64,000 bases of DNA from Ferdinandcohnia sp036965165 (GTDB lineage Bacteria > Bacillota > Bacilli > Bacillales > Bacillaceae_L): positions 1 to 64,000 of the forward strand of contig NZ_JBALOX010000070.1 in assembly GCF_036965165.1 (NCBI RefSeq), in the 5' to 3' direction. Below, piece after piece: positions 9,186 to 18,100 of the stretch (its first letter is position 1; each line of letters starts with the position of its first letter). Both the position numbers and the translations under genes were made by a program. The notes beneath the pieces are model-generated. The model saw only the letters and a list, made by a program, of their open reading frames with translations, did not search any database and had not been told where the DNA came from.

Positions 9186-9893
9186 ATGCTGGACAAAAAA
9201 ATCCAGCAGGAGAGGCAAATCCCGCTCCCAAACCTTCCACAGATGTTCATCTTCGCTTTCTATGTAATGAAATTTTATTTGTTTCGATAAAAAACTTCTA
9301 TATAATTGACGATTTCTTGTAAAAATAAGTAATTTCTCATTCGATAATGGCGAGATAAACTCATCTTCAAATGTTCCTACGGTTTGATACACATTCCATG
9401 AAGGCAAGTCTACTTCTGCCACTTGCTTGATATCCCCATCAGAAACAGCCGGAGACTGGAGCAATAAATGCGTCCACCTTTCCGGCTTTTCTAATGCAAT
9501 ATTTAAGCTAATATTCCCTGCTAATGAATCTCCCAGGAGCCCTCTTTTTGAAATGTTTTCAACCCCTAAGTCTCTTTCAAACTCAGGAATAAATTCATCG
9601 TTCATGAAACGAATGAAATGTCTAAAGGAAGCTCCTTTTCTACTATACGATTCCCATCTTTCATTCGAATCCCCTGGATGTATTAGCACGAATACGAGAT
9701 GGTTGGCCAGTTCAGGATTCGCACGTACTAAATCCTGAATGGCACTTTCCATTCCTCCTAGCTCATAATAGTCCCTTCCATCCTGGACATATAATACATA
9801 GGCATCTTCAATATTCTCGCTCATCGTTAAAACCATATAATCAATCGTTTTATTTAAATGAAAACTATTAAAAGTACGATTATACTTATTCAA
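9183..9893 (-). CDS. Alpha/beta-hydrolase, Fes/BesA-like esterase family
   Basis: The 236-residue protein has the nucleophile elbow GLLGDSLAG and a late His (EDEHLW), matching the putative esterase family (PF00756) that includes enterochelin-type esterases. Start is a TTG with AAGGAG 9 nt upstream. It lies 17 nt after the ROK kinase gene in the operon. It is a second esterase beside the SGNH enzyme, so deacylation of the glycan is a reasonable guess. The substrate cannot be read from the sequence. Confidence 0.7.
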   Translation of the reverse strand: MNKYNRTFNSFHLNKTIDYMVLTMSENIEDAYVLYVQDGRDYYELGGMESAIQDLVRANPELANHLVFVLIHPGDSNERWESYSRKGASFRHFIRFMNDEFIPEFERDLGVENISKRGLLGDSLAGNISLNIALEKPERWTHLLLQSPAVSDGDIKQVAEVDLPSWNVYQTVGTFEDEFISPLSNEKLLIFTRNRQLYRSFLSKQIKFHYIESEDEHLWKVWERDLPLLLDFFVQH

Positions 9894-9910
9894 TGTATTT
9901 AGCTCCTTTT

Positions 9911-10792
9911 TTAGCTAAATTTGTGCAATGAAATTGCTCCATATAGTCCCGCTTTGTTGCCAAACTCGGATTTCAAAATTTTAACACCAGAATAACTATT
10001 CATAATGTGTTGATGAACCTTGTCAGAAACGAGTTTGATAGACAAATCCTGCTCCATGATTCCTCCACCTAAAATAACACAAGGAGGGTTGAAGATATGA
10101 ATTAGACTGGAAATACCCCGTGCAACTTCGTTAGTCCAATTATCAAATACTTCAAATAACCTATCGTCACCATGTTGTATCATTTCAAACAGCAGTCTAC
10201 CGTTTGTGCAGTCTGAATTTACTTTTTTCGCTTCTCTAATTAATGCTGTTGTAGAGCCATATTGTTCATAACATCCTTGTTTCCCACAACCACAATGGAC
10301 ACCATTCGGATATAAATTCATATGACCAAATTCTCCGGCACTGCCAGTAACACCACGATGCAGCTTTGAATCAATTACAATCGCGCCTCCGACACCTGTT
10401 CCGAAGGTCAAAAAGAGAAAATCACGATATTTCTTACCAACTCCATAATATTTTTCACCAAGAGCTGCTGCATTCACATCGTTTTCTACCTTAACAGGTA
10501 CATTAAACTTCGATTCTAGGAGATCCTTTATCCTGGTACCAGTATAGTTTGGTAGATTGTCATTTGCATAGATAATATAGCCTTCGTCACTATTCACCTG
10601 ACCAGCCGTACTAATACTGATTGCATCTATATTTCGGTAATCGAAGAGGATGTTCTCCAATTTTCGAATAATTGCTGGTCCACCCTTTTTACTTTCCGTT
10701 GCAACCTCATCAAATGTCTTAATCTCACCATTTTCATCGGTTACGCAAAATTTGATCGATGTCCCACCGATATCCGCAGCAAATATTTTCAT
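9911..10792 (-). CDS. ROK-family sugar kinase (probable ManNAc/GlcNAc kinase)
   Basis: The 293-residue product has an ATP-binding FAADIGGTSIKF start, the ExGH-type EFGHMN catalytic region, and the ROK zinc motif CGCGKQGC. ROK kinases phosphorylate hexoses. The gene follows nanE by 23 nt, so N-acetylmannosamine is the likely substrate, with the product fed to NanE. The start is the ATG at 10792 (GAGGTGA 7 nt upstream). An in-frame ATG 9 codons earlier overlaps nanE and lacks a good site. GlcNAc or glucose are alternatives. Confidence 0.8.
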   Translation of the reverse strand: MKIFAADIGGTSIKFCVTDENGEIKTFDEVATESKKGGPAIIRKLENILFDYRNIDAISISTAGQVNSDEGYIIYANDNLPNYTGTRIKDLLESKFNVPVKVENDVNAAALGEKYYGVGKKYRDFLFLTFGTGVGGAIVIDSKLHRGVTGSAGEFGHMNLYPNGVHCGCGKQGCYEQYGSTTALIREAKKVNSDCTNGRLLFEMIQHGDDRLFEVFDNWTNEVARGISSLIHIFNPPCVILGGGIMEQDLSIKLVSDKVHQHIMNSYSGVKILKSEFGNKAGLYGAISLHKFS

Positions 10793-10815
10793 TTCACTAT
10801 CACCTCTATGAGGAT

Positions 10816-11508
10816 TCAATCCTGTAGCACTTTTAAAAATCGTTTTGTAATTTCTTGCGGACGTGTGATTGCAGACCCCACAACAGCTGAGTGAACACCT
10901 GTCGCAAACACTTCCTTTAATTCCTCGGGTAAAGAGATTCCACCCTCAGCAATGATCGGCACACTTAAATGGTCAACAAATTGTTTTATCAAATCAATAT
11001 TGGGTAATTTTACGTCCTTCGTATAGTCTGTATACCCAGATAATGTTGTTCCGATCGCATCGAATCCCAATTTTTCTGCTTGAATGCCCTCTTCTAAGGT
11101 AGAACAATCAGCCATAAATAGTTGGTCAGGATATCTTCTTCTGATTTCTGGAAAAACCTCTGTAATTGTATGACCGTCAGGCCGTACTCTACTTGTTGCA
11201 TCCAATGCAATCATATCTACACCTTCACCCGTAAGAAGGTCAATTTCCTTCATTGTTGGAGTGATAAAAACATCTGAATTGTCATAGTCTTGTTTAATAA
11301 TACCGATGATCGGCAGGTTGGTTACCTTTTTTATTTCATGAATATCTTCCACACTGTTAGCCCGTATCCCACTTGCACCTGCTTGGGTTGCGGCTATCGC
11401 CATTTTACTCATGATATAGGAGCTATGAAGAGGCTCATCAGGCAAAGCTTGACAAGACACAACTAATTTTCTATATATTTTGTCAAAAAACGCTTGTTTG
11501 TTATCCAT
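10816..11508 (-). CDS. nanE: N-acetylmannosamine-6-phosphate 2-epimerase
   Basis: The 230-residue TIM-barrel protein matches NanE in length and in the blocks GIIKQDY, DLLTGEGVDMIALDAT, GFDAIGTTLSGYT and IAEGGI. It converts ManNAc-6-P to GlcNAc-6-P in the cytoplasm, the entry point to NagA/NagB. It is translated in the middle of the amino-sugar operon, 19 nt after the GHL10 gene. No N-acetylneuraminate lyase accompanies it here, so ManNAc probably comes directly from the degraded glycan. Confidence 0.9.
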   Translation of the reverse strand: MDNKQAFFDKIYRKLVVSCQALPDEPLHSSYIMSKMAIAATQAGASGIRANSVEDIHEIKKVTNLPIIGIIKQDYDNSDVFITPTMKEIDLLTGEGVDMIALDATSRVRPDGHTITEVFPEIRRRYPDQLFMADCSTLEEGIQAEKLGFDAIGTTLSGYTDYTKDVKLPNIDLIKQFVDHLSVPIIAEGGISLPEELKEVFATGVHSAVVGSAITRPQEITKRFLKVLQD

Positions 11509-11527
11509 TTTTTACACATCCTAGTTA

Positions 11528-12715
11528 CTATTCTAGTACATTAATGGATTTTTCTAGCTCGTTCCACCACTGGTATTCCTCTAAATACACTGTGTCAAAC
11601 AGCATAACTCCATCCGATTTTTCCATACATAGCTGAACGGCCTTTTTAAATTGTTCAACATCGTTGTTATAATCCTTCAAGTATAGACTAGCAATCACTG
11701 GTATTTGTCCATTAATTGCTTCCTTGCTCATTTCGATAGCACCTTCAACGCTATACCAACTAGCTGGTCTCTGATTGTTTTTTGCTTCCTCAATCGTAAC
11801 CTCTGGGTAATAGCAGCCTGTCATGATAAAATCAAATTCCTCCGCATAACCAGATGTAGGATACGTATCAGAAGCCCAGTCTAATGAAGGGCGATAGGTT
11901 TCACTTCCCCAGTTAACACCTTCGTTATAATACAATGGATACCATGAACCTACGTATATGGTAAAAATGAGGTCTGAATTTCTTGTTTTCACCACATTTT
12001 TTGCTTTTTGAACAAAGTTTTTAATGTTTCTTGCTCGGAATTCTGCCCATTTTGGGAATAGAGGACCAAAAACAGGTTTCTTGTCCTCAAGAGTCATAAT
12101 GTCCTCTGGCCAGTTAATAACTTCTTGGCCGATAAAGGCTTCAAATGCTGAGCGACTTAAGCTACTAAAATCGCCGTATATATTCGGATAACGGCATCTG
12201 TCTAAAACAACACCATCAATTTCATAGTTACGAACAATTTCTTGAATGATATTTAGTTCATAGGCTTCAACCTCTGGATGAATCGGATTCACAAAAACCG
12301 TTGGATCATTGTGATTCTCCGCTGCTGTCGGCATATCTGAAAGCGCATCGTTATACTTCACAACCTGCCACTCCGGCTTGTCATATACCATTCCTTCTTT
12401 GTCGATTCCATTTCCTTCAGCAAATATATCGACATTTGCGATAATCTTCAGACCAGAGCCTTTTGCATGATGAATCATTTCCTGAAGAAAATCTCGCCCT
12501 TTCCAAGCATGGTACTGTTCATCCTTCATTTCACTCACATGGTATGCAAATTCACTTGGATAGGTAGTAAATCCATATGGAATTTTTGCATCAACTACAA
12601 GATGTGTAATTTTACATTTTAGGGCATGTTGAATGAGCTCTTTCATTTTTTCCGGTTCTAATAGTCGGGTACCATTTGCTAAAAAGTCCACCCATAATAT
12701 GTTTGGTTGTTTCAT
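11528..12715 (-). CDS. GHL10/DUF187 family glycosyl hydrolase-like protein
   Basis: The 395-residue protein has no signal peptide. It has a TIM-barrel pattern typical of GHL10 (PF02638) proteins: THLVVDAKIPYGFTTY, IIANVDIFAEG, a Trp/Lys-rich block and DGVVLDRCRYPN. Family members such as B. subtilis YngK are thought to be glycosidases, and the VLDRCRYP aspartate is a likely active-site residue. Its partners DUF4127 and the FAD oxidoreductase lie directly upstream, 12-22 nt apart. Substrate unknown. Confidence 0.75.
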   Translation of the reverse strand: MKQPNILWVDFLANGTRLLEPEKMKELIQHALKCKITHLVVDAKIPYGFTTYPSEFAYHVSEMKDEQYHAWKGRDFLQEMIHHAKGSGLKIIANVDIFAEGNGIDKEGMVYDKPEWQVVKYNDALSDMPTAAENHNDPTVFVNPIHPEVEAYELNIIQEIVRNYEIDGVVLDRCRYPNIYGDFSSLSRSAFEAFIGQEVINWPEDIMTLEDKKPVFGPLFPKWAEFRARNIKNFVQKAKNVVKTRNSDLIFTIYVGSWYPLYYNEGVNWGSETYRPSLDWASDTYPTSGYAEEFDFIMTGCYYPEVTIEEAKNNQRPASWYSVEGAIEMSKEAINGQIPVIASLYLKDYNNDVEQFKKAVQLCMEKSDGVMLFDTVYLEEYQWWNELEKSINVLE

Positions 12716-12727
12716 TTTCGCTCCCCC

Positions 12728-14305
12728 TTATAGGTCAATATCCTCTGGCCAATGAAGCTGAACACCATTTTTCGATAATTGATTTTGATATTCTTTTAGG
12801 TGCTCCTGCTCTTCTCTTACCTGATGTGGAGTCACATTATTTAAGAGGGAATATGCCACTAGATAACCTGCTGATTCTCCAATATTCCATTCCGTTGGTT
12901 GAAGTCTGTAGCAGCCATTTGTAATTTGTGTAGTCCCAATATTTTTACATGCAGGAATTACATTCTTCACACGTACTGGCAATAGTGCACCAAGCGGTAT
13001 TTCGTACGGATAATTTGGAATATAGAAGCTACGATTTGACACTGTTGTATGGTGTAAATCTAAATGATAGCTTCCAACGCCAACACTATCGTAATACTCA
13101 CATATCCCCTTGTCTCCTCTTATTTCTTTACTAACATCCTGTTCGGTAATGGTGTAAACAGCTTTAATTCTTCTTGATTCACGAATGTACGGGTGTTTTG
13201 CAAGTCCATCTTCTGTATCTAATACATCCTTACGAAGCCTTAAGCCTGGGTAGCCCTTTCCTCCGTCAAGTCTTGGTGCTTCTGTTTGCAGCCAGTATAA
13301 GAGGGATAAGCTTTGTTGTTTGGCATTATATAAGTTTTTTTCGACTTCCTCTTCTGGCACTTCATAGATTGGGCCTAGAAAATAGTCATTTTGCGCCCAA
13401 TTGATGAGAGAAATATCGCCTTCATATAGATTTCCTTCCAAGTTCTCTGTATCTAGTATTCTTCGATAAGTGAATAAGGAAGGAATCCCTTCGTCATTCG
13501 GAAATAAAGTAAATTGCTTCAGCTTTGATGTATCATCCGCATCTGTTGCATACCAGCTAAAAAGTGGCAGATGTGAGAAGCTCGGCATGTATTCACGCCA
13601 AAAATCATATTGTTCAGGTTTATCAATGGTAAAATTTCCACCTTCCACATAATCAACCGCAAATACATAGGTAAAGGATTGCATATCGATTGGATTTGCT
13701 TCCTCTAAAGCATGTGGCTCTCCGGTTTCTTTTCTGGACTCCGCACCTGATACATATTCAACTCCGGCAATTGGCAGAACATCTCCACATTCAGTGGCAT
13801 CTAAAAAATAGTGGCCAATCAATTCAATTTTTCTAGGTTCGTTTACATGAGTTACCGTAACAGATTTTACAACATCATCTTCTGTCTTCGCCTCTAAAGG
13901 TTTATAGTTGTATAGGACTTTTATTTTCCCGCTGTTCAGGTAAGGGGCAAGCATATCCTCGATCACTTTTAAAGCAACCTTAGGTTCATGCGCTAAGCGA
14001 CTCACCCAGCCATTTCCAGGGTTCAATATGTCATTTCCCCTTGCTTCATTTGTGAGCGGATAGTTGTCACGATAATATTGGCGTACACGATTTCTAAATT
14101 CTCGGTATGTAGCGGTACTGCCATATCTTTCAATCCATTTATGTTCATCTGGAGGTACTGCCTGACTTGTAAGCTGTCCACCTAACCAATCCGTTTCTTC
14201 CGTCATAATGACCTTTAATCCCATTTTGGCAACAGCTAAGGAGGCCATACATCCACCTAAACCTCCGCCTATTACCACAACATCTGTCGATTCGTGCATC
14301 ATCAT
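12728..14305 (-). CDS. FAD-dependent oxidoreductase (FAD_oxidored family)
   Basis: The 525-residue protein opens with an FAD-binding Rossmann motif (VVVIGGGLGGCMAS) followed by the family's WLGGQLTSQAVPPDEH block. It also has DATECGDVLPIAG in the middle and CKNIGTTQITNG plus WNIGESAGYL near the end, typical of PF12831. Such flavoproteins often sit in glycan-use clusters; sugar oxidation before cleavage is an inference. Start ATG has AAGGAG 8 nt upstream. It lies between DUF4127 and GHL10 and is clearly part of the operon. Confidence 0.8.
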   Translation of the reverse strand: MMMHESTDVVVIGGGLGGCMASLAVAKMGLKVIMTEETDWLGGQLTSQAVPPDEHKWIERYGSTATYREFRNRVRQYYRDNYPLTNEARGNDILNPGNGWVSRLAHEPKVALKVIEDMLAPYLNSGKIKVLYNYKPLEAKTEDDVVKSVTVTHVNEPRKIELIGHYFLDATECGDVLPIAGVEYVSGAESRKETGEPHALEEANPIDMQSFTYVFAVDYVEGGNFTIDKPEQYDFWREYMPSFSHLPLFSWYATDADDTSKLKQFTLFPNDEGIPSLFTYRRILDTENLEGNLYEGDISLINWAQNDYFLGPIYEVPEEEVEKNLYNAKQQSLSLLYWLQTEAPRLDGGKGYPGLRLRKDVLDTEDGLAKHPYIRESRRIKAVYTITEQDVSKEIRGDKGICEYYDSVGVGSYHLDLHHTTVSNRSFYIPNYPYEIPLGALLPVRVKNVIPACKNIGTTQITNGCYRLQPTEWNIGESAGYLVAYSLLNNVTPHQVREEQEHLKEYQNQLSKNGVQLHWPEDIDL

Positions 14306-14327
14306 TGTAGCAACTCCTTTTTAACAA

Positions 14328-15887
14328 CTACTCTTTTTTTACTCTCGGTATATGTTCAACATCCAATCCGACCTCAAACATGCGGCTCCACGGCATGTAG
14401 CAATCTCGAATAAAAAGACCGTTTTCTTCATCGCTAAGATTTTCTCTAATAAACTCATTCAATTGTTCTTGAACAATTTCTGAAACTCTTCCTTTTTTTC
14501 CGTCAACAAGGAAATAGTCATAGCCTAGTTCAGGCAACACATTATTCGTTACATTTTTTCGAACGAAGCTACAGTATCCTGCATCCTCCACATAGCGTAA
14601 TGATAGAAAATTCATATGGGTTTGCGAGCTTCCATATACATGGTGAATCATCCCTTGTGCAATGCACGTTCCGAGTGTATTTGAACTCGTATTCCAACCA
14701 GCGTATCCAGCTACTTTAAAAAGAAGCTTCTTTCTTTTTAATAGCTTTAGTAAACCTAAATCTGACCCGTTCGCAAAAGCGACATCGGCCACTACACATG
14801 GGATGTTTTTTTCATTTATCATATAGTCTAGTTTTTCTACAAAATCGATTAGACCTCGATTCACCTGATATTTTGTACTCAAATGATCCTGGTAGGCAGC
14901 TTCCATCATCGGTTCAACCGGTGAATTTAAAAATAGGGCAATGTCAGCTTCGTCGAGACTTGAAGTAATAAGTCCACCTGCTGCTAAAATTTGATATTTT
15001 AGCGTCTCCATTAATGGACGATCCTCATATAACGGCGTAACAGACGGACCTTGTGTACTCGAGAACACTGGATATACCAACGGTCTCTTCCCTTTAAAGC
15101 TGTTGACCATTCTTGCCAACAACGTACAGCCGACTTCATCTGCCCCCGGATACATATACACATCTAGCTCAAGATTATGGGAAGCAATCGCTCCTCTAAC
15201 TTCTTGTTGATCAATGGCAGTCCAGCCGTAGGGTGCAGAATCATCCTGAGGAATGATCAAGAAATCAATCAATCCGGTATTCACATATTCAAGGACGAGC
15301 TGATTTACCTCGACATTAATTTTTCTTCGAGATAAGTAGTCGTCTACTACGTCTTGTGGAAGTTGTTGCTTTAAGTTTTCATACTGCTTCAGGTCTTCTT
15401 CAGATGCTAGATTGGCAGAAATGAGATGATGTATTTTCCCAAATTGAAAAATCTCACTTCCCCAATCACCATAATAATCCGGTTCTTCATCACTACTAGA
15501 ATACTTCGGGCATCTCATGATTAAGTTGAAGGCATATATTTTCACATCTGGATTTATTTCTTTTAACCGGGATAGCCCCGCGAGTGCGTTCCTGCACTCA
15601 TCTATTGTTAACGAGTGCAATCTAGAAGGAATAATTCCTCCATATAACAATGTATCTAATGAAAGAATTAGACCATTTGCATCTTTTACTTCTTCATACA
15701 GCCACTCCCATATTTTTTCCGTGTTTCCGGGTGCTTTTTTATTTCCCATAAGGCTTAAAGGTGGTCTTACTAGATTCACTTCCCCTTGAGACAAGGAACC
15801 TGCCCCCCCGTCCCATTCTGTCATTAGACTAGGGAAAGAGTAATTACATGGGCGTTCATCTAATGGGATATACGCAATTTTGTACAT
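14328..15887 (-). CDS. DUF4127 family protein
   Basis: The 519-residue protein starts with the family signature IAYIPLDERPCNY. It carries SLDTLLYGGIIPSR, IPQDDSAPYGWTAIDQ, PGADEVGCTLLARM and AGYAGWNTSSNTLGT blocks typical of DUF4127. The function is not established to my knowledge. The conserved Asp/His/Asn-rich blocks suggest an enzyme with a metal or sugar site. No signal peptide is seen. It lies directly after the transporter permeases and before the FAD oxidoreductase and GHL10 genes. Confidence 0.8.
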   Translation of the reverse strand: MYKIAYIPLDERPCNYSFPSLMTEWDGGAGSLSQGEVNLVRPPLSLMGNKKAPGNTEKIWEWLYEEVKDANGLILSLDTLLYGGIIPSRLHSLTIDECRNALAGLSRLKEINPDVKIYAFNLIMRCPKYSSSDEEPDYYGDWGSEIFQFGKIHHLISANLASEEDLKQYENLKQQLPQDVVDDYLSRRKINVEVNQLVLEYVNTGLIDFLIIPQDDSAPYGWTAIDQQEVRGAIASHNLELDVYMYPGADEVGCTLLARMVNSFKGKRPLVYPVFSSTQGPSVTPLYEDRPLMETLKYQILAAGGLITSSLDEADIALFLNSPVEPMMEAAYQDHLSTKYQVNRGLIDFVEKLDYMINEKNIPCVVADVAFANGSDLGLLKLLKRKKLLFKVAGYAGWNTSSNTLGTCIAQGMIHHVYGSSQTHMNFLSLRYVEDAGYCSFVRKNVTNNVLPELGYDYFLVDGKKGRVSEIVQEQLNEFIRENLSDEENGLFIRDCYMPWSRMFEVGLDVEHIPRVKKE

Positions 15888-15929
15888 TTGAAATCTCCCT
15901 TTTTCTTAGCACTTTTTATTCCAGATGCA

Positions 15930-16775
15930 TTATCCTTTAACCGCACCTGAAATGCCTTCCATATAATATTTTTGAGTGAATAAGAAAACGATGATGATTG
16001 GTATTACGGAAATAACCGTACCAGCTGCAATCCACCCAAAGTTATATGAAAATTGACCATTTAAAAAGCTTAACGCTGAAGCTAATGGGTATTTTTCTGT
16101 TTCTAACACAATGATTGGCCAAAGGAAACTATTCCAGTTCGCCATAAATTCAAATAATCCCACAACCGCAACAGCTGGTTTGATCATTGGCATCATTAAT
16201 TGAACCCAAATCCTGAATTCGGATGCGCCGTCCATTTTTCCTGAGTCTCTTATATCCGTAGGGATTCCCATGAATGCTTGTCTGAATAGGAATACATTAA
16301 ATACGGAAACAAGTGTAGGAAGTACAACGCCGGTGAATGTGTTAATTAATCCCAAGCTATTAATCGTTAAATAGTTAACAACAAGTGCTGCAGCCGCAGG
16401 AATAATCATTGTCGAAACGAGTAATAGGAAAATAAAATTTCTTCCTTTGAATTTGAATATAGCTAACGGATAAGCCGTTAAACCACTAAATATAATACTC
16501 AATGTGACACCTAGGAAGGTGATTATAACTGTATTCCAAATATACTTAAGAAAGTCCATATACTCCCAAACTTCCAAATAGTTTTTGAAGTCTATGAAGG
16601 TTGGAAGTATCGCAGGTGGAAAGGCAAAAATGTTTTTACCAGGCATGAGTGATACACTTAACAGCCAAAGGAATGGTCCCATCATGAAGATGGCAAATAA
16701 AATTAATAACACATACACGAAGAATTTACTGACTATTTTTTTAAGTAGATTCGTATTTTTCATAGGCTTATCCAT
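15930..16775 (-). CDS. Carbohydrate ABC transporter permease, MalG type
   Basis: The 281-residue inner-membrane protein has six predicted helices and the EAA-type loop (DSGKMDGASEFRIWVQLMMP) that contacts the ATPase. It ends with the QKYYMEGISGAVKG tail typical of MalG-like CUT1 permeases. It follows the partner permease by one nucleotide. No ATPase is encoded here; CUT1 systems often share an MsmX-type ATPase encoded elsewhere. Confidence 0.9.
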   Translation of the reverse strand: MDKPMKNTNLLKKIVSKFFVYVLLILFAIFMMGPFLWLLSVSLMPGKNIFAFPPAILPTFIDFKNYLEVWEYMDFLKYIWNTVIITFLGVTLSIIFSGLTAYPLAIFKFKGRNFIFLLLVSTMIIPAAAALVVNYLTINSLGLINTFTGVVLPTLVSVFNVFLFRQAFMGIPTDIRDSGKMDGASEFRIWVQLMMPMIKPAVAVVGLFEFMANWNSFLWPIIVLETEKYPLASALSFLNGQFSYNFGWIAAGTVISVIPIIIVFLFTQKYYMEGISGAVKG

Positions 16776-16776
16776 A

Positions 16777-17676
16777 TTAATATGGATTTACACCACCCTT
16801 CTTGTTAAACACGAAGACGAAAATACTGAAGAACATGATAATGACACTTACGATTAATCCTAGTGCAGATGAATATCCAAATTCAAATTGTTCAAATCCT
16901 TGCTGGTAGATATATACACTACTTGTTAAAGTTGCATTACCAGGTCCACCAGACGTTAATACGAATACTTCATCAAATACACGAATCGCTGCCATTAAGG
17001 AAACTAGAGTACATAAGAATATATATGGCTTTAACAAAGGAATGGTGATCTTTCGAATAATTTGGAAGTTACTTGCACCATCGATTCTTGCTGCCTCGAT
17101 GCAATCAGTTGGGACAGCTTGCAGGCCAGCAAGATAAATCATCATATAATAGCCTAAGCCCTTCCATAAAGTGATAAACATTAGGGCCCATAAAGCTGTA
17201 TCTTTATCAGATAGCCAATTCACTCTTTCATCTAATAGTCCAATTGACATTAAGAGATAGTTGAGAACTCCGTTTGAGCTCATTAACCAACCCCAGATTA
17301 TTGCAACAGCAACCATTGATGTTACAACTGGAATATAATAGGCAGTTCTGAAAAACTTAATACCCGCTATATTTCGATTTACTAGAATGGCCATTAAGAT
17401 GGAGATGATTTGAATAAACGGCACAATAATCATATATAGTAGAGAGTTTTTAATCGAAGCTATAAAGTCTACGTCAGAAAATGCACGCTTAAAGTTTTCC
17501 AGTCCTACGAACGATGTTTCTCCGATAACCGAATAATTTGTAAATGCCAAAGGAAGACTGAAGATAATCGGCCAAAAGGTGAATAGAGCAAGCAATATCA
17601 ACCCTGGTGCCATAAAAAACCATGCAGTTTGAACCTCGGTAAATCTGCTGTAACCGGTAGCTCTTTTCTTTCCCAT
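16777..17676 (-). CDS. Sugar ABC transporter permease, MalF/UgpA type
   Basis: The 299-residue membrane protein has six predicted helices and the EAA loop EAARIDGASNFQIIRKITIP. It pairs with the MalG-type permease and the lipoprotein binding protein to form a CUT1 oligosaccharide importer. A 424-nt spacer full of hairpins separates it from the binding-protein gene, so its expression is probably lower than that of the binding protein. Confidence 0.9.
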   Translation of the reverse strand: MGKKRATGYSRFTEVQTAWFFMAPGLILLALFTFWPIIFSLPLAFTNYSVIGETSFVGLENFKRAFSDVDFIASIKNSLLYMIIVPFIQIISILMAILVNRNIAGIKFFRTAYYIPVVTSMVAVAIIWGWLMSSNGVLNYLLMSIGLLDERVNWLSDKDTALWALMFITLWKGLGYYMMIYLAGLQAVPTDCIEAARIDGASNFQIIRKITIPLLKPYIFLCTLVSLMAAIRVFDEVFVLTSGGPGNATLTSSVYIYQQGFEQFEFGYSSALGLIVSVIIMFFSIFVFVFNKKGGVNPY

Positions 17677-17702
17677 AGGATATTCCCTCCTAATCTAATC
17701 AA

Positions 17703-17792
17703 ATGCGCCTCGGCGTATTTGCGCCCAGATTTTTTCGAGCTTGCTCGAAAAGTTTCCTTTGAAAATCTGTGGCATCCGCCGGAGGCTTTAAT
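17703..17792 (+). repeat. Long hairpin repeat R, short copy 1
   Basis: It shares the left end (GGCGTATTTGCGCCCAGATT), the AAAAGTTTCCTTTGAAAATC core and the GGCATCCGCCGGAGGCTTTA right end with the longer copies at 17860-18013 and 45909-46064. It lacks their middle hairpins; a small CGAGCTTGCTCG hairpin replaces them. Confidence 0.75.
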
Positions 17793-17846
17793 TTTTTCAG
17801 CTTCTGCTGAATAAAATTAAATGGGCAGAAGTCCATCTGCCCATTC
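17793..17846 (-). terminator. Hairpins in the binding-protein/permease spacer
   Basis: TTCAGCTTCTGCTGAA forms one hairpin. A second (TGGGCAGA with TCTGCCCA) is followed on the minus strand by ATTTAATTTT. It is a likely partial terminator that lowers permease expression relative to the binding protein. Confidence 0.5.
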
Positions 17847-17859
17847 AGTTTTCATATAA

Positions 17860-18013
17860 TCAAATACGTTTTGGCGTATTTGTGCCCGATTTTTTAGGCC
17901 CACATGATGCGGGTCACAAAGACGTTGCCAAAGGATGTGGCGTTCTTCGTCTTTGATCTTATGCCCGAAAGCTTCCTTTGAAAAATCGTGGCATTCGCCG
18001 GGGGCTAACTTTT
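17860..18013 (+). repeat. Long hairpin repeat R, full copy 2
   Basis: Full-length copy with an outer stem (CGATTTTT, 17887-17894, with AAAAATCG, 17981-17988). The inner hairpins CCCACATGATGCGGG and CAAAGAC...GTCTTTG are also present. Compared with copy 3, one base is missing on each side of the outer stem, so pairing is kept. Confidence 0.8.
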
Positions 18014-18058
18014 TTCAGGCAATGTTTGAACCCCCAAGCTAATTCATACACTATTTGC

Positions 18059-18096
18059 ATTCATCCCCACTTAAAAGTGAGGGACTTCTGATGAAT
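18059..18096 (-). terminator. 3' hairpin after the sugar-binding protein gene
   Basis: ATTCATC pairs with GATGAAT, and CACTT with AAGTG inside, starting 4 nt past the stop codon. There is no clear U run, so it may protect the upstream mRNA end rather than terminate. Confidence 0.5.
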
Positions 18097-18100
18097 AATG

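Noticed and set aside
9911..11508. Sialic acid catabolic operon (nan)
   Set aside because: NanE and a kinase are present, but no lyase (NanA), sialidase or sialate transporter was found in the window.
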